From assembly GCA_022496185.1 (NCBI GenBank), contig WTXG01000011.1, positions 519,338 to 583,337 on the forward strand: a stretch of 64,000 nt of DNA. Direction: 5' to 3'. Below the pieces are notes generated by a model, which saw nothing but the letters and a program-made list of their open reading frames with translations, was not told where the DNA came from and ran no database searches. The DNA is from Multifurca ochricompacta (Eukaryota; Basidiomycota; Agaricomycetes; Russulales; Russulaceae). The translations under genes were made by a program, and so were the position numbers. The stretch's first letter is position 1, and every line of letters begins with the position of its first letter. Positions 11,130 through 22,308 of the stretch are shown piece after piece.

Positions 11130-12640
11130 GTGGCTTCCAGCCGCAGTCAGACCCTCTTCCGGGAAGAACTCATCGAACGCAGAGATGAGAATAATCTTTC
11201 ACAGCAAGTACTTGGCTCTGCCGCCTGGAAAGACTTCGAATCCGAGTTTGGATACTACGTCTATCACGACGGAAGATACCAACCGGTAGAATACGACGAA
11301 GAGAAAAGAGTTTGGTATTGTATCCGATACTCGGACAGTCGAAGCTCTTGGGTTACAACCAGACCTGCCCCACCTGAATTTGGACTAGGCCCGTGGAGAG
11401 AAAACCCTCCGGCCATTGTCACGGACTCTGAACCAGAGGAGTATGTAGAAGAACATAGCGAAGAAGCACTGGTATTAGCGTCGTCTACAGCCCCAGTTGC
11501 ACCCGAAGTTGTCACGTTCAGAGCCCCTGCTTTGACAACTCCCCAGATCTCTATACAATCCACCAACACCGTCACCCCGTTTTACCAGAACATGTCCACC
11601 ATTGCCGCCCAGCTTCCAGACCCCGCCCCACCAGCCCCAGTGGTGGCACCACCAAACATTCCTCCCCTGTCCGGGTGACTATCAGGAGTGCTTCCCCAAA
11701 TGTTCACTGGGGACCGCTCACAAAGCAAAAAATTCATGTTGGAGTTCACAACCTTTAAAAACTTCAACCATGACGTCCCGCAGATTGTCAACCCATTTCA
11801 ACGAGCCAATCTGTTCCTTTCCCTAATTCGGGGGGATGCGGTTGACGACTGGACCATGGAACAGCTGGAATGGCTGAATGAACAAGTCGAAAGTGGGCGT
11901 CGTACCACTAGTGAAGGTCTTTGGGAGACCATCGCTGAGCGGTTTAAGGATGCCTTCACGGATGGGCAGGCCAAGCAGAAGGCAGCCCGGGAACTAAAGT
12001 CCCTCAGAATGGAGAAGGGAGAACTTGATGCATACGTCGCCAAGTTCAGAAGTCTAGCCAACAGGGCCGGCTATGACACGGACGAAGAGGCAACGTTAGA
12101 CCTCTTTTCACAAGGTTTGCCCAACCCCCTGGTCAAGAATATTATTCAGTTTCATCACCCCCACGACTGGGATACTTGGGTTGACGCTGCTTGGAGGCAG
12201 CAGCAAGACTACCTTGACTTCCAGACAAGGTTTGGAATTGACACCAAAAGAGGAAAGACCCGAGACCAGTGGAAGGCAGCATTTGGAGTGAAGCCCACGC
12301 CACATGGCCAGAGAGATCCAAACGCTATGGATACCTCTGCAGACCGGGCCCGAGCTCGGGCAGCACTTACGGAAGACGAGCGGCAGACACTAATGAAAGA
12401 AGGGCGCTGCTTCCATTGCAGAGCATTGGGACATATGTCCCGGGACTGTCCCAAGAAGGGAGCATGAGTTGCTGTCGCCACAGTGGCACCGGAACACCCC
12501 ATTCAGAACAACCCCCCTGTCGTGGACAAGCGGTCAAAAGAAGAAAAGGCTCAGGACATATGGGCCAACATGATGAAGGAGAGTGAGGAAGTGCGCGCCA
12601 TACTAGTAGAGAAGGCATTTGCAAAGAAGGATTTTTGTTA
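11130..12640 (+). pseudogene. gag: Element C gag
   Basis: Homologue of the 503-codon gag of element E. The block begins GTG GCT TCC at 11130 with a stop (TAA 11106-11108) upstream in frame and no ATG. The frame is interrupted by TGA at 11676 and 12465, both arginine positions in element E or A. The gag core (DDWTMEQLEWLNE) lies near 11845-11890, and the knuckle CFHCRALGHMSRDC at about 12410-12450. It ends KKDFC then TAG at 12638-12640, over the GATTTTTGTTAG overlap with pol. Confidence 0.87.
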
Positions 12641-15600
12641 GGCTCAAACCCATCGGCCTGGGCACGAGCACTCCATGTTACCTCTGTGTATGCTAGTCGA
12701 TTCAAATCGTTGAAAATACCAGTCCATTTTGAAACTACACAGAGGACGGCCATCGAGATATTTTAGTGGACTCCAGAGCCACAGACAATTTTATTCACCC
12801 ACGACTAATCAAGACGATGGGTTTGGGACGGCTGGCACTTCCCCAGGAAAAGAACATTTGGAACATTGACGGAACGGCCAACCGCGCCGGAAAAATCACT
12901 CATTACACGGATCTGAAGGTCCAGGTTGGAGAGACCATGAAGAACATTCGCTTCCTGATTACGGATCTGGGAGACGAAGATCTTATCTTAGGGTATCCGT
13001 GGCTTGCCGCGTTCGAGCCCAAGATCAACTGGGCTGACGCGACAATGGATAAAGAATCATATCCCACTATCATCACGTCGATAGGCTATGACTACGCAGT
13101 CAGACATCCAATGATAAAAGCCACGGGGAGGGGAAGACCCAGGACACTGTTACGCTACTAAAGCATCGGAACTAGCCCAAAAGGCAGTACAAGGGCAGGC
13201 GGAAAAAACATACAGCGATGTAGTGCCAAGCACCTACCATCAGCATTGGAAGGTGTTTTCGAGGAAGATCCCAGTGTTTTCCACCTTCCAGACCATGGGA
13301 CCACGCCATAGACTTACTCCCTGATACGCCAATGGCAATAGATTGCAAAATCTATCTGCTGTCCCAGTCTGAGCAGGTGGCATTGACGGAGTTCCTGGAA
13401 GAACATTTGGCAAAAGGATACATTCGCCCATCCAAGTCACAGTACGCTTCACCCTTCTTCTTCATCAAAAAGAAGGATGGCAAGCTGCGACCAGTCCAGG
13501 ATTATCGGCGAATTAACGCATACACCGTGAAAAACGCCTACCCCCTGCCGCTCATCTCCGAACTTATTGACACCATGAGGGATAAGTCCCTCTTCTCAAA
13601 GATGGACGTGCGATGGGGTTATAACAACATCAGGATCAAGGAAGGTGACCAGTGCAAGGCGGCGTTCAAAACAAATCAAGGGTTGTTCGAACCCAATGTT
13701 ATGTTCTTTGGCCTCACGAACTCGCCGGCAACATTCCAGGCCATGATGAACCACATCTTCCGTGATCTCATTCTCACAGGAGAGTAGTGGTCTATATGGA
13801 CGACATTCTAGTAGCCACCCCAGATGACCTGGACCACCACCGAAGTCGGGTACATCAGGTGTTGGATATACTGCATGAACATGACCTCTATCTCAAGCCT
13901 GCCAAATGCTCCTTTGAACAGCGGAGCGTTGAATACCTAGGGGTCATCCTGGAAGGAGGACAAGTACGTATGGATCCCATTAAAGTACAGGGAATCCGGG
14001 AGTGGCCCGTGCCAACCTGTGTCAAGGATGTCCAATCGTTCATTGGATTCTGTAACTTTTACCGACGATTCGTCAAGGGGTTTTCAGGCATCGCACGACC
14101 ACTGAACGACCTGTTGAAAAAGGATGTACCATGGCATTGGGATGCCGCACAGCAGCAGGTGTTTGAACAGATTAGGGCCCTCGTTGGCTCAGAGCCAGTA
14201 CTTATCCAACCAGACCTAGGCCGCCCTTTGAAGTAGAAGTGGACGCCTCGCACTTTGCGAATGGGGCAGTATTATACCAGAGAGACGCCGCACAAGTACT
14301 CCACCCAGTGGCATACTATTCCAAACCTTCTCCCCTGCTGAGAGGAACTACGACATCTGGGATAGGGAGCTTTTAGCCATAGTCAAGGCGTTGCAACACT
14401 GGCGACCCTATTTGGCAGGCACCCCTCATAAGACCGTCATTCACACTGATCATTCCAACCTCTTGTACTGGAAGGAACCCCACAAGATCAGCCGGCATGT
14501 AGCACGAGAAGTCCTGGAATTAGAAGAATATAACTTCACGTTGAAACACATTGCTGGGAGTCAGAATGCTAGAGCAGATGCATTATCGCGCAGACCAGAC
14601 ATGCATACAGGGGAAGACAACAATAACGACATCACTGTCCTCCCAGAAGAGGTATTCGCCAAGACGGCCGTCGTTAGTCTCCATGATATGGACCTTTGGG
14701 CACAAGTTTCCCAAAATATGAACCAAGACCTGTGTCGTTCATGGGCTGACGCTCACAATTTAAAAGAGATCAGCGGTCTTTGGTGGAAAGATGGAGATCA
14801 ACTCGTTGTCACCGGTGGTGACAACATTAAGAGGGGGGTGATCCATTTTCATCACGACCTTCCCTCCGCTGGCCATCCAGGCATTGCCAACACCTACGCC
14901 CTGGCCAAGAGAGACTATTGGTGGCCCAATATGAAAAAAGACATTGAGAGCTACGTACGAGGATGTGCATCATGTCAAGCAAACAAGGTGAACACGCACC
15001 CAAAAATCCCACCAATGCTTCCCATTACCCCCAGTACATCGACTCCTTTCCAGACCATCGCCATGGACTTCATTGTCAAGCTGCCCAAATCACAAGGCTT
15101 CGACACTATCCTTACAATCACAGACCATGATTGCTCCAAAGCGGCCCTCTTCATTCCCTGCAATGAAACCATCACAGCTGAAGGAGTGGCGAAACTATAC
15201 CTGAACCACGTATACCGTCACTACGGACTCCCTAAAAAGATCATCTCTGACCGAGATACCCATTTTACATCGGCGTTTGCGAGAGCCTTATGCAAGACGC
15301 TGGACATCACGCAGAATATTTTGACAGCATACCATCCACAGACAGACGGACAGTCTGAGCGGACGAACCAATGGTTGGAACAGTATCTCCGGTTTTGGTG
15401 CAACGGCAGGCAAGACGATTGGGCAGAATGGCTGTCGACCGCAGAATTCGCTCACAATTCATGGCCCAATGGAACGACAAAATCCACCCCTTCTCCCTTA
15501 TCATGGGCTGGACTCCACGCACCACATGGACAGAGAAGCCCATCAATGTCCCGTCAGTAACCGAACGGATCGGCCAATGGGAAGAGCTGCGGCAATCAGC

Positions 15601-16105
15601 CAATGAGAATCTGGTAAAGGCGCAACAGCTTCTGGCAGCACAGCCAAGCACATTCACACCTTATCAGACCAATGACTGGGTATGGCTCGAGGGTAGGAAT
15701 ATTCACACGTCACACCCCTCGGCCAAATTAGCGCCCCGACGTCATGGACCCTTCCAAATCACAAGGAAGCTGTCAGACGTCTCTTACGAATTGCAGTTGC
15801 CGCCGAAATGGAAGATCCATCCAGTCTTCCATGCCAAGCTTCTGACCCCTTACAAGGAAACCCCCATTCATGGAGAGAACTTCCCGAGACCCCCGCCTGA
15901 CCTTTTCAACGGCGAAGAAGAATGGGAAGTGGAGCGCGTTCTAGACTCCAAGCGACAAGGCCGAGGGCGCAAGTTGTATTACCTGATCAAGTGGAGAGGT
16001 TTCCCAGACTCTGACAACTCGTGGGAACCAGCCGGGGATATCTCTGCCCCGGACCTGATTGCGGAGTTCCATTTACGACATCCCCAAGCGCCCAAGAACA
16101 GTTAA
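12634..16105 (+). pseudogene. pol: Element C pol
   Basis: Protease, reverse transcriptase (YMDDILVA at about 13792), RNase H, integrase (HHCC region near 14850-14990, TDGQSERTNQW near 15345) and chromodomain (YLIKWRGFPDSDNSWEP near 15980-16030). The protease motif reads DSRAT instead of DSGAT, losing the invariant glycine. The polyprotein is cut by about six frame changes (near 12750, 13125, 13785, 14230, 14320 and 15485), most of which look like single-base deletions in short runs when compared with element E. They may be genuine decay or, in part, sequencing errors. Confidence 0.85.
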
Positions 16106-16176
16106 AAAGGGAGGCCAACTCCAGACTTTTCCCCAGAACAACGCTTCACCAGCAACGTCCTAACCACACCTTAAAC

Positions 16177-17382
16177 ATGTCCTCCTCCTTTGTCGCTGCC
16201 TCTGCCGCCATCGATGCCTTCACTGCCACTACCGTGGTCGTGGAAGCCTTCCCTTCTGCTCACCCCTCCACTCGTCCCTCCTCCCCTATCGACTATGACA
16301 CTGCGGAAGAACGCGTTAAGAACCAATCCCCCAACCCCAACGACGACTTTGAACACTGCAAGGAGCCACATCCCAACGACCTCATGGGCATGGAAATGGA
16401 CGACGAGGTCCCCGAGTTCCCGTTCTTCGCCAACAATCCAAACTCGTCGATGTACTTCCCACTCGAAATCACCATGGCGGATGGCACTAAGGCGATAGCT
16501 AAGTACATCTTTTATACCAACAGAGGGATGGATGTCGCAGGATGTATGAAGAAGAATGGTCCCATTTATGGGGCCCCGGTCTATTTGGAAGAATGCTATA
16601 CAGGACGGCTGCACCACACCATGAGTGATGAGCAGCTAGGGCATTTAGCCGCTGAAGACTCTCGTGCCTTTGCAATCGACGAGGTACTGAACGACATGCG
16701 TCTCCCGCGCCTCAAAGCCGAGGTAATGAGGCTGTGGAAGAACTTGACACTGCGTACGACTCTCAACAAGCAGTACAAGGAACACGCAAAGATGATGACG
16801 AGATTGACCAGTGGGATGTTCCAGGTCGAGCAGGAGCTGGTAGAGATCCGAAAGAGGTTGGAAACGGGGGATGTGTACCAGACCATTGCTGAAAGGTACG
16901 CTGACACGTATGCACGACCCCTCCCTCCACGATCGTTGGGGGCTGCACCAAGGCTGTTGCCCAATCGGTTCGAAATGCCGCGGATGCACGAGAACCCCCG
17001 TGGAGAAACATGTTGGCGGTGTGACAGTAAGTACCACATCAGCTGGAACTGTCCCCTCAATCGCAAGTGGTGTCGCCACTGCCACAGTAACCTGCACTGG
17101 AGCCGGTTCTGTATTTTCCGCCGTATAGGTGTTCCCCCGACAGTCATCAATCCATCCGGCTGGTGCGGCAAGTGCCTGCGTCACAACGCAGGGCATCGCA
17201 AGTTGGACTGCCCTGTCCATGACCTCTGTCACTCGTGTGGACAGCGCGGCCCCTACGGCTTCCTTCGTGCACATAGGTGTCCCCAGGATGAGGATAAGGA
17301 AAATTACACCATGGACGATCGTAATGTAGCCGATGATTACCTGGACTTGGTGCAGGACAATGATGGTACGAGTCGTTTCTAG
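16177..17382 (+). CDS. Element C ORF3: accessory protein with tandem zinc-knuckle-like motifs
   Basis: This is a 401-codon ORF in the -1 frame relative to pol, starting 72 nt after the pol stop at ATG TCC TCC TCC TTT. I do not recognise a named family. The N-terminus is low-complexity and acidic (SSPIDYD, NPNDDFEH). A conserved central block follows (EFPFFANNPNSSMYFPLEI, AKYIFYTNRGMDVAGC, GAPVYLEE), then a likely helical/coiled-coil segment (about residues 165-240). The C-terminal third (about 279-368) holds four Cys/His clusters: CWRCDSKYHISWNC and CRHCHSNLHWSRFC (both CX2CX4HX4C), CGKCLRHNAGHRKLDC (CX2CX6HX4C) and a final CHSC...HRC. No signal peptide or membrane segment is seen, so it is not an envelope protein. 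RNA or DNA binding is inferred. It is the only intact ORF of element C. Confidence 0.8.
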   Translation: MSSSFVAASAAIDAFTATTVVVEAFPSAHPSTRPSSPIDYDTAEERVKNQSPNPNDDFEHCKEPHPNDLMGMEMDDEVPEFPFFANNPNSSMYFPLEITMADGTKAIAKYIFYTNRGMDVAGCMKKNGPIYGAPVYLEECYTGRLHHTMSDEQLGHLAAEDSRAFAIDEVLNDMRLPRLKAEVMRLWKNLTLRTTLNKQYKEHAKMMTRLTSGMFQVEQELVEIRKRLETGDVYQTIAERYADTYARPLPPRSLGAAPRLLPNRFEMPRMHENPRGETCWRCDSKYHISWNCPLNRKWCRHCHSNLHWSRFCIFRRIGVPPTVINPSGWCGKCLRHNAGHRKLDCPVHDLCHSCGQRGPYGFLRAHRCPQDEDKENYTMDDRNVADDYLDLVQDNDGTSRF

Positions 17383-17413
17383 CTGGGTCAGCTAGAGCCA
17401 GAAGAGGGGGTGA

Positions 17414-19380
17414 TGTTACGACCCCTGCCTAGCAACCCGATTTTCTTCATGATCCCCAGCGACGACCCTACCCGTCCCCCTACTTTACACTTCCTGATCA
17501 TGTCCCCTTCCTGGGATCTGTCACATGCTTTACTTCCTTCCCCATGATTGACTTTGCCTCTGTTTACCTCGCTTTGTTCATGATTGACTCCTTTTCCCTT
17601 ATCTCTTATCCCTTATCATACGACCGGACACTTACTTAGTTCCCTATCAGAAGCTAGGCTCTACGCCCTTCGCTTTCGTATATTTGTGTTACGCTCAGAG
17701 GGGCGTACGCGGTCGAGTGTGGGCGGCTAGGTCACAGAGACAAGGTCAGGACGATCTTGGGTCGATGCGGAAGACAATAAGTCCAACGCTACGCTCAGTC
17801 ACAAGCCAATCAGTGTGCAAGGCCCCAGAAGGACAAAGCACCAAAGAGAGGAGTCCGGGTGGTGAGACGCAAGGAAGGAAGTTAAAGGTCCACAAGGCTA
17901 CTGATTGTCACAGGAGCTCAAGATGGGGAACCATCTGAGCGAGACTAGCTAGGGTATATATACATGCTGGTACTAGCTTAGTCATCCGTTCTTATCATGC
18001 TTATCTAGACGCTTGTGGTTCTGGACGTGTGACTATGTGTCACAGCCAGGTCTCTGCTGTGTCTAGGATTGTTCAAGTCAAGCCCCTTCAAGATATGGAG
18101 TGCCTGCAAGGTCAAGACTGTCAAGGACAAGTTGGTTCAAGGGGTCAGGGTGAACCACAAGAGCCGGGATCAAGGATCAAGGATCAAGGTCAAGGCTATC
18201 AAGAGCAAGTCAATTCAAGGTGTCAACGCAAACCACAGAGGGCCGCGGTTAGGGTTCAAGGCCCACACAAGATAAGAAGGGCACGCGTGCAAGAAGCGAG
18301 TCGAAGCAGTGGCAATAGGCCCTGCTGGAGGTTCTGGGGTGAAGGCTTCCTAAGTTGCAGCTTAGGAAGTTCAAGGGGATTCTGGTGAAGAACAGTAGAC
18401 CTGTATTAGATACAAGAGAACAGACTTAAGGTCTGTCTCTCCAATATGTCCTGCTTAAATACATGTACTCTAGTGTCTTGTAAGTAAGGTAGAAGATTCA
18501 ATATAGTAAAGTAAAAGTCCATGTGAATCTCCAGTGGAGATTGAGACAGGAAATGTAAGTGGTGTTGCACCCACTCCAAAAGTAAATGAGTGCCAGTCCA
18601 AGTCAGTCTAAGTCCGAAAATCAGATCAGATAAGAAAAGATCATCAACTCCAGTCACATGACTCGGAGTGAGAAGTCCAAACGTTGAGATGAAAGTCGAA
18701 CGCGCGCGAGTCGAAAAACCGTCACAAAAGTCACACGCGCGTCACAAGCGCGTCACAAACCGTTACATTGACAAAAAGCGTCACACTATGGAACCTTCCA
18801 TCAGAACCAGTGCCACCGTCTTCCCACGTCAACTAAGGTTCATCAATACATCAAACCTTATGCTGCGTGCTTCTTCTTTCCATCAGAACATGCCGTACCT
18901 GCAGCGCTTCTTGTCTTCTGCGTGGGACACCATGACTAAGCGTTGGGGGTCTTGTCTGGGAGCCCATCTCTGGGCACCCCAAACCGTTCCCTCACATCGC
19001 CTAGACTTGGGCCTCCCCCGCGTCTTGCAGTCTGCTTGGTACGCTGGATGGGTCGTGACAATTTGGGCCCACATGACTCCGTTCTCTTATCTCGTAGACG
19101 CCCATTCGATTACGTATATAAGTCCGCTGTAACTACAATGTAGACCTCAGACTCGACTTATTGAATACATCGGTGTTTGTCTTCTGGACTTCCCCTTGAA
19201 TCCTCTGACTCGATCGTCTCAGTGCTTTTGGCACTTTCCGCTCAACATCATCATTAGGGAACAGCCCCTTTGACTTTGACTCATCCATTCGAACTCCGAG
19301 AGGCCTTATTGACCTCTCACCTGAATAACATACGAAGCTGTTGCACAAGTCGTGCAGAACGTCTCACACTGGACGTAACA
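17414..19380 (+). repeat. 3' LTR of element C (split by solo LTR D)
   Basis: The two halves, 17414-17686 and 19061-19380, together match the 5' LTR at 10523-11110 once solo LTR D and one copy of the ATTTG duplication are removed. A TATA box TATATAAG is near 19115. Confidence 0.92.
17687..19060 (-). repeat. Solo LTR D (1374 bp)
   Basis: Starts TGTTACGCTC and ends GGTCGTGACA, so it has TG...CA termini on both strands. It is flanked by the perfect 5-bp duplication ATTTG (17682-17686 and 19061-19065) inside the 3' LTR of element C. Segments such as ACAAGAGAACAGACTTA, GGTCTGTCTCTC and GTTGGTTCAAG also occur in the LTRs of element F, so D comes from a related but longer LTR family. It is placed on the minus strand by analogy with F. 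There is no coding capacity. The interior holds short CAAGGAT-type direct repeats near 18165-18200, and CG-rich repeats of GTCACA/GCGCG around 18700-18785. Confidence 0.85.
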
Positions 19381-19385
19381 GTTGT

Positions 19386-19712
19386 CCCATGGCCAAGAAA
19401 TGATGCCAACATTGCCAAAGCACCTCGCATTGGAGTCGCCAATGTCTATTCTGATGACTCATGCAGGCTCCCACCATCCAAAACCCGTCGGGATGGTGCA
19501 GAAAGTGTCTCTCCCATAATGCTGGCCACCGAGAAATTGATTGTCACGTTTACGATGGCTGCTTTTGCTGTGGGAGACGGGGGCCCTATGGTTTTCTACG
19601 AACACACGTTTGCCCCGCAGATGAAGAAAAGGAGAACTACGATGCAGACCACTATGCCATAGCTGACAACTACCTCTCCCTGGTTCAGGATGACGATGGT
19701 ATGCCAATCTAG
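19386..19712 (+). pseudogene. Element B ORF3, C-terminal part
   Basis: Resumes the knuckle region interrupted at 10517. The open stretch 19461-19712 contains CRKCLSHNAGHREIDC and CFCCGRRGPYGFLRTHVC, matching the third and fourth motifs of ORF3 in C and E, and ends LVQDDDG then TAG. It is followed by the polypurine tract and 3' LTR. Confidence 0.82.
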
Positions 19713-19743
19713 CTGGCTCTGCTAGGACTTAGAGAGGGGGTAA

Positions 19744-20335
19744 TGTTACAAACCCTGCTACGTCGTCTCTTTCCCTTCCCTCATCACACAACTTGCTGTT
19801 TGGATGTGCTTGTCCCTTTGTTGACTATGTTGTGGCTGCCATTGTACTTGTTTGTTCCTTATCTCTGACTCATGCTGTGCTTATCTATGACTCATACTTT
19901 ACATCAGGACACTTACATATTTTCCCACCAGAATCACAACTATACCAGATTCATCTACATATATTCTCATCTGGCCCACTTGACCCCGTTCCCCATTTAG
20001 ATACATTACGACTTCGTTGATACATCAAGTACGTTACTCTGATTCAGACCCCGACCTCTATTACGTATATAAGGCCTGCCTAGATAGCCTGTATGCCTTA
20101 GACTCGACTTCTTAATCGACTTGGTGCATTACCTTCTGGGTGATCCTAAGACCTGACCCTTGAATCGTCTCAGTGCTTTTGGCACTCTTCTGCTCACCAA
20201 TACTAAGGGATTAGCTCCTTGGTGTTGACCTCTCACCCGATCTCCGTGTACTTGAAAGACAGTGCACACCTGACTTCATAGTTTCGCTATGCGACTTATC
20301 ACACGTCGTGACAAACGCCCGCACCAGGCGTTACA
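19744..20335 (+). repeat. 3' LTR of element B
   Basis: 592 bp, TGTTACAAAC...GGCGTTACA. The second half matches 3860-4314. A TATA-type ACGTATATAAGG is near 20063-20074. Confidence 0.9.
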
Positions 20336-20605
20336 AATAGAGCTATTTAACCATGGTTTACATTCTCAGAATATTATAATTTCCCAATGCACCCCACCTC
20401 CTCTGCTCAGAAAGAAAACATGCTCTCTCTGGTCTCTGAAGGTCATTCCACTTGGACTATTGCCTCCAGACTCAGCCTCAGCCAGTCCACAGTCTCTAGG
20501 ACACTCAGAACCCTCCATTTTGACCAGAAAATCTCCTCTGGTGGCCATCCTTCCAAGCTCTCCACTACCTCCCAGAGGGCTATCTTCACTCAAATGACTA
20601 CTGGA
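20336..20605 (+). pseudogene. Tc1-like transposase fragment, copy 1
   Basis: Remnant of a Tc1/mariner DNA transposon. The open segment 20387-20605 encodes an N-terminal helix-turn-helix DNA-binding region (ENMLSLVSEGHSTWTIASRL, SLSQSTVSRTLRTL). It is truncated on the left by element B and on the right by a copia-type LTR at 20606. The same text occurs at 22617-22870 in copy 2, where it continues to a catalytic motif. Confidence 0.72.
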
Positions 20606-20906
20606 TGTTGACACAAGACATGTCTGGAGATGCTTCAGGCATCTAAGGTTTACTTCAGCTGTAGATTAGATTAGATTAGACTTCAGAGCTTTGGACTTTT
20701 TATGATATCTTTATTACATTTTCTCTCACCTTACTCAGCTGATTAGTGATGGACTTAGTAATGCACAGTTAGCACATGACTTCTCTTTGGCCAATGGCCT
20801 TTATCCCTCTTTGTTTACTGACCAGCACTTGTGGACTTATTCCCAGTGTGCACAGACCATCCCTTGGTGTATATAAGGGTGTCTGTTTTGTCTCTTACAC
20901 TTCAGA
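20606..20906 (+). repeat. Copia-type solo LTR (end uncertain)
   Basis: Starts TGTTGACACAAGACATG and aligns by eye with the copia 3' LTR at 42547 (shared GCTTCAGGCATCTA, AGATTAGATTAGA, GGACTTTTTA, CCAATGGCCTT, CACAGACCATC, TTACACTTCAGAGTT). A TATA box GTATATAAGG is near 20868. Similarity fades after about 20906. The expected continuation of the Tc1-like transposon is not found to the right, so the right boundary may be a deletion. Confidence 0.7.
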
Positions 20907-21555
20907 GTTATTGTCATGAACTGACACCCTAGAAGACCTCCTGACCCCCTAGAATCCCTAGATGCTCCCAGAGACCTTGTAGAACCCTCAGAGACAAAGA
21001 TAACCCTAGATTCAGACCAGAGAAGGGCTGGTCCAGACCAGGGCCAGACTCCTGCCAAATTGGAGACCTGTGAGAAGAGTACTAACAGAACCCCACAATG
21101 CCTAAACAGCAGTCCACAAACTGCGGACTGTGGACTGCGGATTTCTAAGCCCAAAAGTGGGGCTATTCTCATTGGTGGATCAGTAGGGAGTTAAAGTGAA
21201 GTTAACCTCCCCTAAAGTGGTGCACAGACCAAAGTCCCGGTTGTAATTACATATATAAACCCTTTGGGAATAGAATGGACAGCTCCAGACTGTCCACTTG
21301 TGATCTGGTTCCTGATTACCTAGGAGATTAGCCCCACCTTGTGGAAGGCTTCTCATCCCTTGCCTTTGAGCTGTTCACTTTGTCTCCCTGCACTTTCACC
21401 CTCACTCTCATCCTTTGCCCACTTCCAAATCCTTCCCCTCAAATACAATCCACTGTCCAGACAGTTGACAGTGAGTTGTAACATTTGGACAGTCTCTTTT
21501 ACAGCAGACAGTGACTGACAAAGTGCCCTAGTGTCCCAAAACAGCTCCCCTGTGT
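20907..21555. other. Unassigned repeat-like sequence
   Basis: No coding region is supported. It contains short C/A-rich direct repeats (ACCCTAGA, CCCTAGAT types), a palindromic patch around GTCCACAAACTGCGGACTGTGGACTGCGGA (about 21113-21142, pieces repeat) and a promoter-like ACATATATAAACCC near 21250. It may be another degraded LTR, but no partner copy is in the window. Confidence 0.35.
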
Positions 21556-22041
21556 GTTATGTCCAGTGCGGGATGTTCCACATGACTTGTGTGACAGTGT
21601 TGTATGTGTATTCAGATAAGAAACCAATAAGGCTCCTTGGAGTTAATGGGGACGAGTCAGAGTCAAAGGGGCTGTTCCCTAAGACTTCTGTTGAACAGAG
21701 GAGTGCCGAAAGCACTGAGACAGACGAGTCAAAGGTTCAAAGGAGATGTCTGAAAGACAAGCACTGATGTATTCAATAAGTTGAGTCTGAGGTCTACAAG
21801 GTAGATACAGTGGGCTTATATACGTAATCGGATGAGCGTCTACAAGATAAGAGTCATGGAGTCAAGTGGGCCCAAATATACAAAAGTGGAGGGTGTAAAG
21901 CCTGGCTTCTGATAGGGAATTAAGTAAGTGTCTGGTCGTAAAGATAAGAGATAAGAGGACAATCATAAGTAAAGCAATGTAAACAAATGCAAAGGCAATC
22001 ATGGGGAAGGGAGTAAGGCATGTGATGGGTCCCAGGAAGGA
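21556..22041 (-). repeat. LTR fragment of the A/C/E family
   Basis: Reverse-orientation match to the gypsy LTR of elements A, C and E (compare 3282-3770: GTGCGGGA, CTTGTGTGACAG, AGAGTGCCGAAAGCACTGAGAC, GGGCCCAAATATAC, TGATAGGGAATTAAGTAAGTGTC). The first ~90 bp of the LTR are missing at the right end, where it abuts the next fragment. TATA-type sequence lies near 21820. Confidence 0.78.
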
Positions 22042-22308
22042 TGTAACACCTGGTGCAGGCATTCAGCACGACGTGTGACAAGTTGTGTAGCAAAACTACG
22101 AAGTCAAGTGTGCACTGTCTTTCAAGTACACAGAGATCAGGTGAGAAGTCAATACCAAGGAGCTAATCCCTTAGTACTGGTGAGTGGAAGAGTGCCAGAA
22201 GCACTGAGACAATTCAAGAGTCAGGTCCTAGGATCACCCAGAAGGTAATGCACCAAGTCAATTAAGAAGTTGAGTCTGAGCTGTACAGGGCTATCTATGT
22301 AGGTCTTA
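22042..22308 (-). repeat. LTR fragment of the element-B family
   Basis: Reverse-orientation match to the 3' half of the B LTR (TGTAACACCTGGTGC at the left end; GCGATCAGGTGAG-like and AGAAGGTAATGCACCAAGTC inside). It ends at the TA into which the Tc1-like transposon copy 2 is inserted. Confidence 0.75.

Larger units (their letters stand above)
10523..19380 (+). mobile_element. Element C: Ty3/gypsy chromovirus with a solo LTR nested in its 3' LTR
   Basis: 5' LTR 10523-11110, gag from 11130, pol to 16105, ORF3 16177-17382, polypurine tract GAGGGGGTGA, 3' LTR 17414-19380 interrupted by solo LTR D (17687-19060). The element is flanked by a perfect 5-bp duplication GTTGT (10518-10522 and 19381-19385) inside ORF3 of element B. 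The two LTRs differ mainly by C/T and G/A changes at CpG sites, suggesting a fairly recent insertion followed by deamination. Gag and pol are disabled by stops and single-base deletions; ORF3 is open. Confidence 0.93.
3860..20335 (+). mobile_element. Element B: Ty3/gypsy chromovirus, split by elements A and C
   Basis: Plus-strand element: partial 5' LTR 3860-4314, gag about 4548-6092, pol and ORF3 6093-10517 resuming at 19386-19712 after element C, 3' LTR 19744-20335 preceded by the polypurine tract GAGAGGGGGTAA. Its right flank (20336 on, AATAGAGC...) matches the inside of the Tc1-like transposon copy at 22617 on, so B inserted into such a transposon. AATAG is the likely target duplication; its partner lies off the window. 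Its LTR differs from those of A, C and E, so it is a separate subfamily, but the proteins are clearly related. Confidence 0.87.

Noticed and set aside
16171..17274. Minus-strand open frames across ORF3 of element C
   Set aside because: Antisense shadows of a conserved plus-strand ORF; no motif and not conserved in E.
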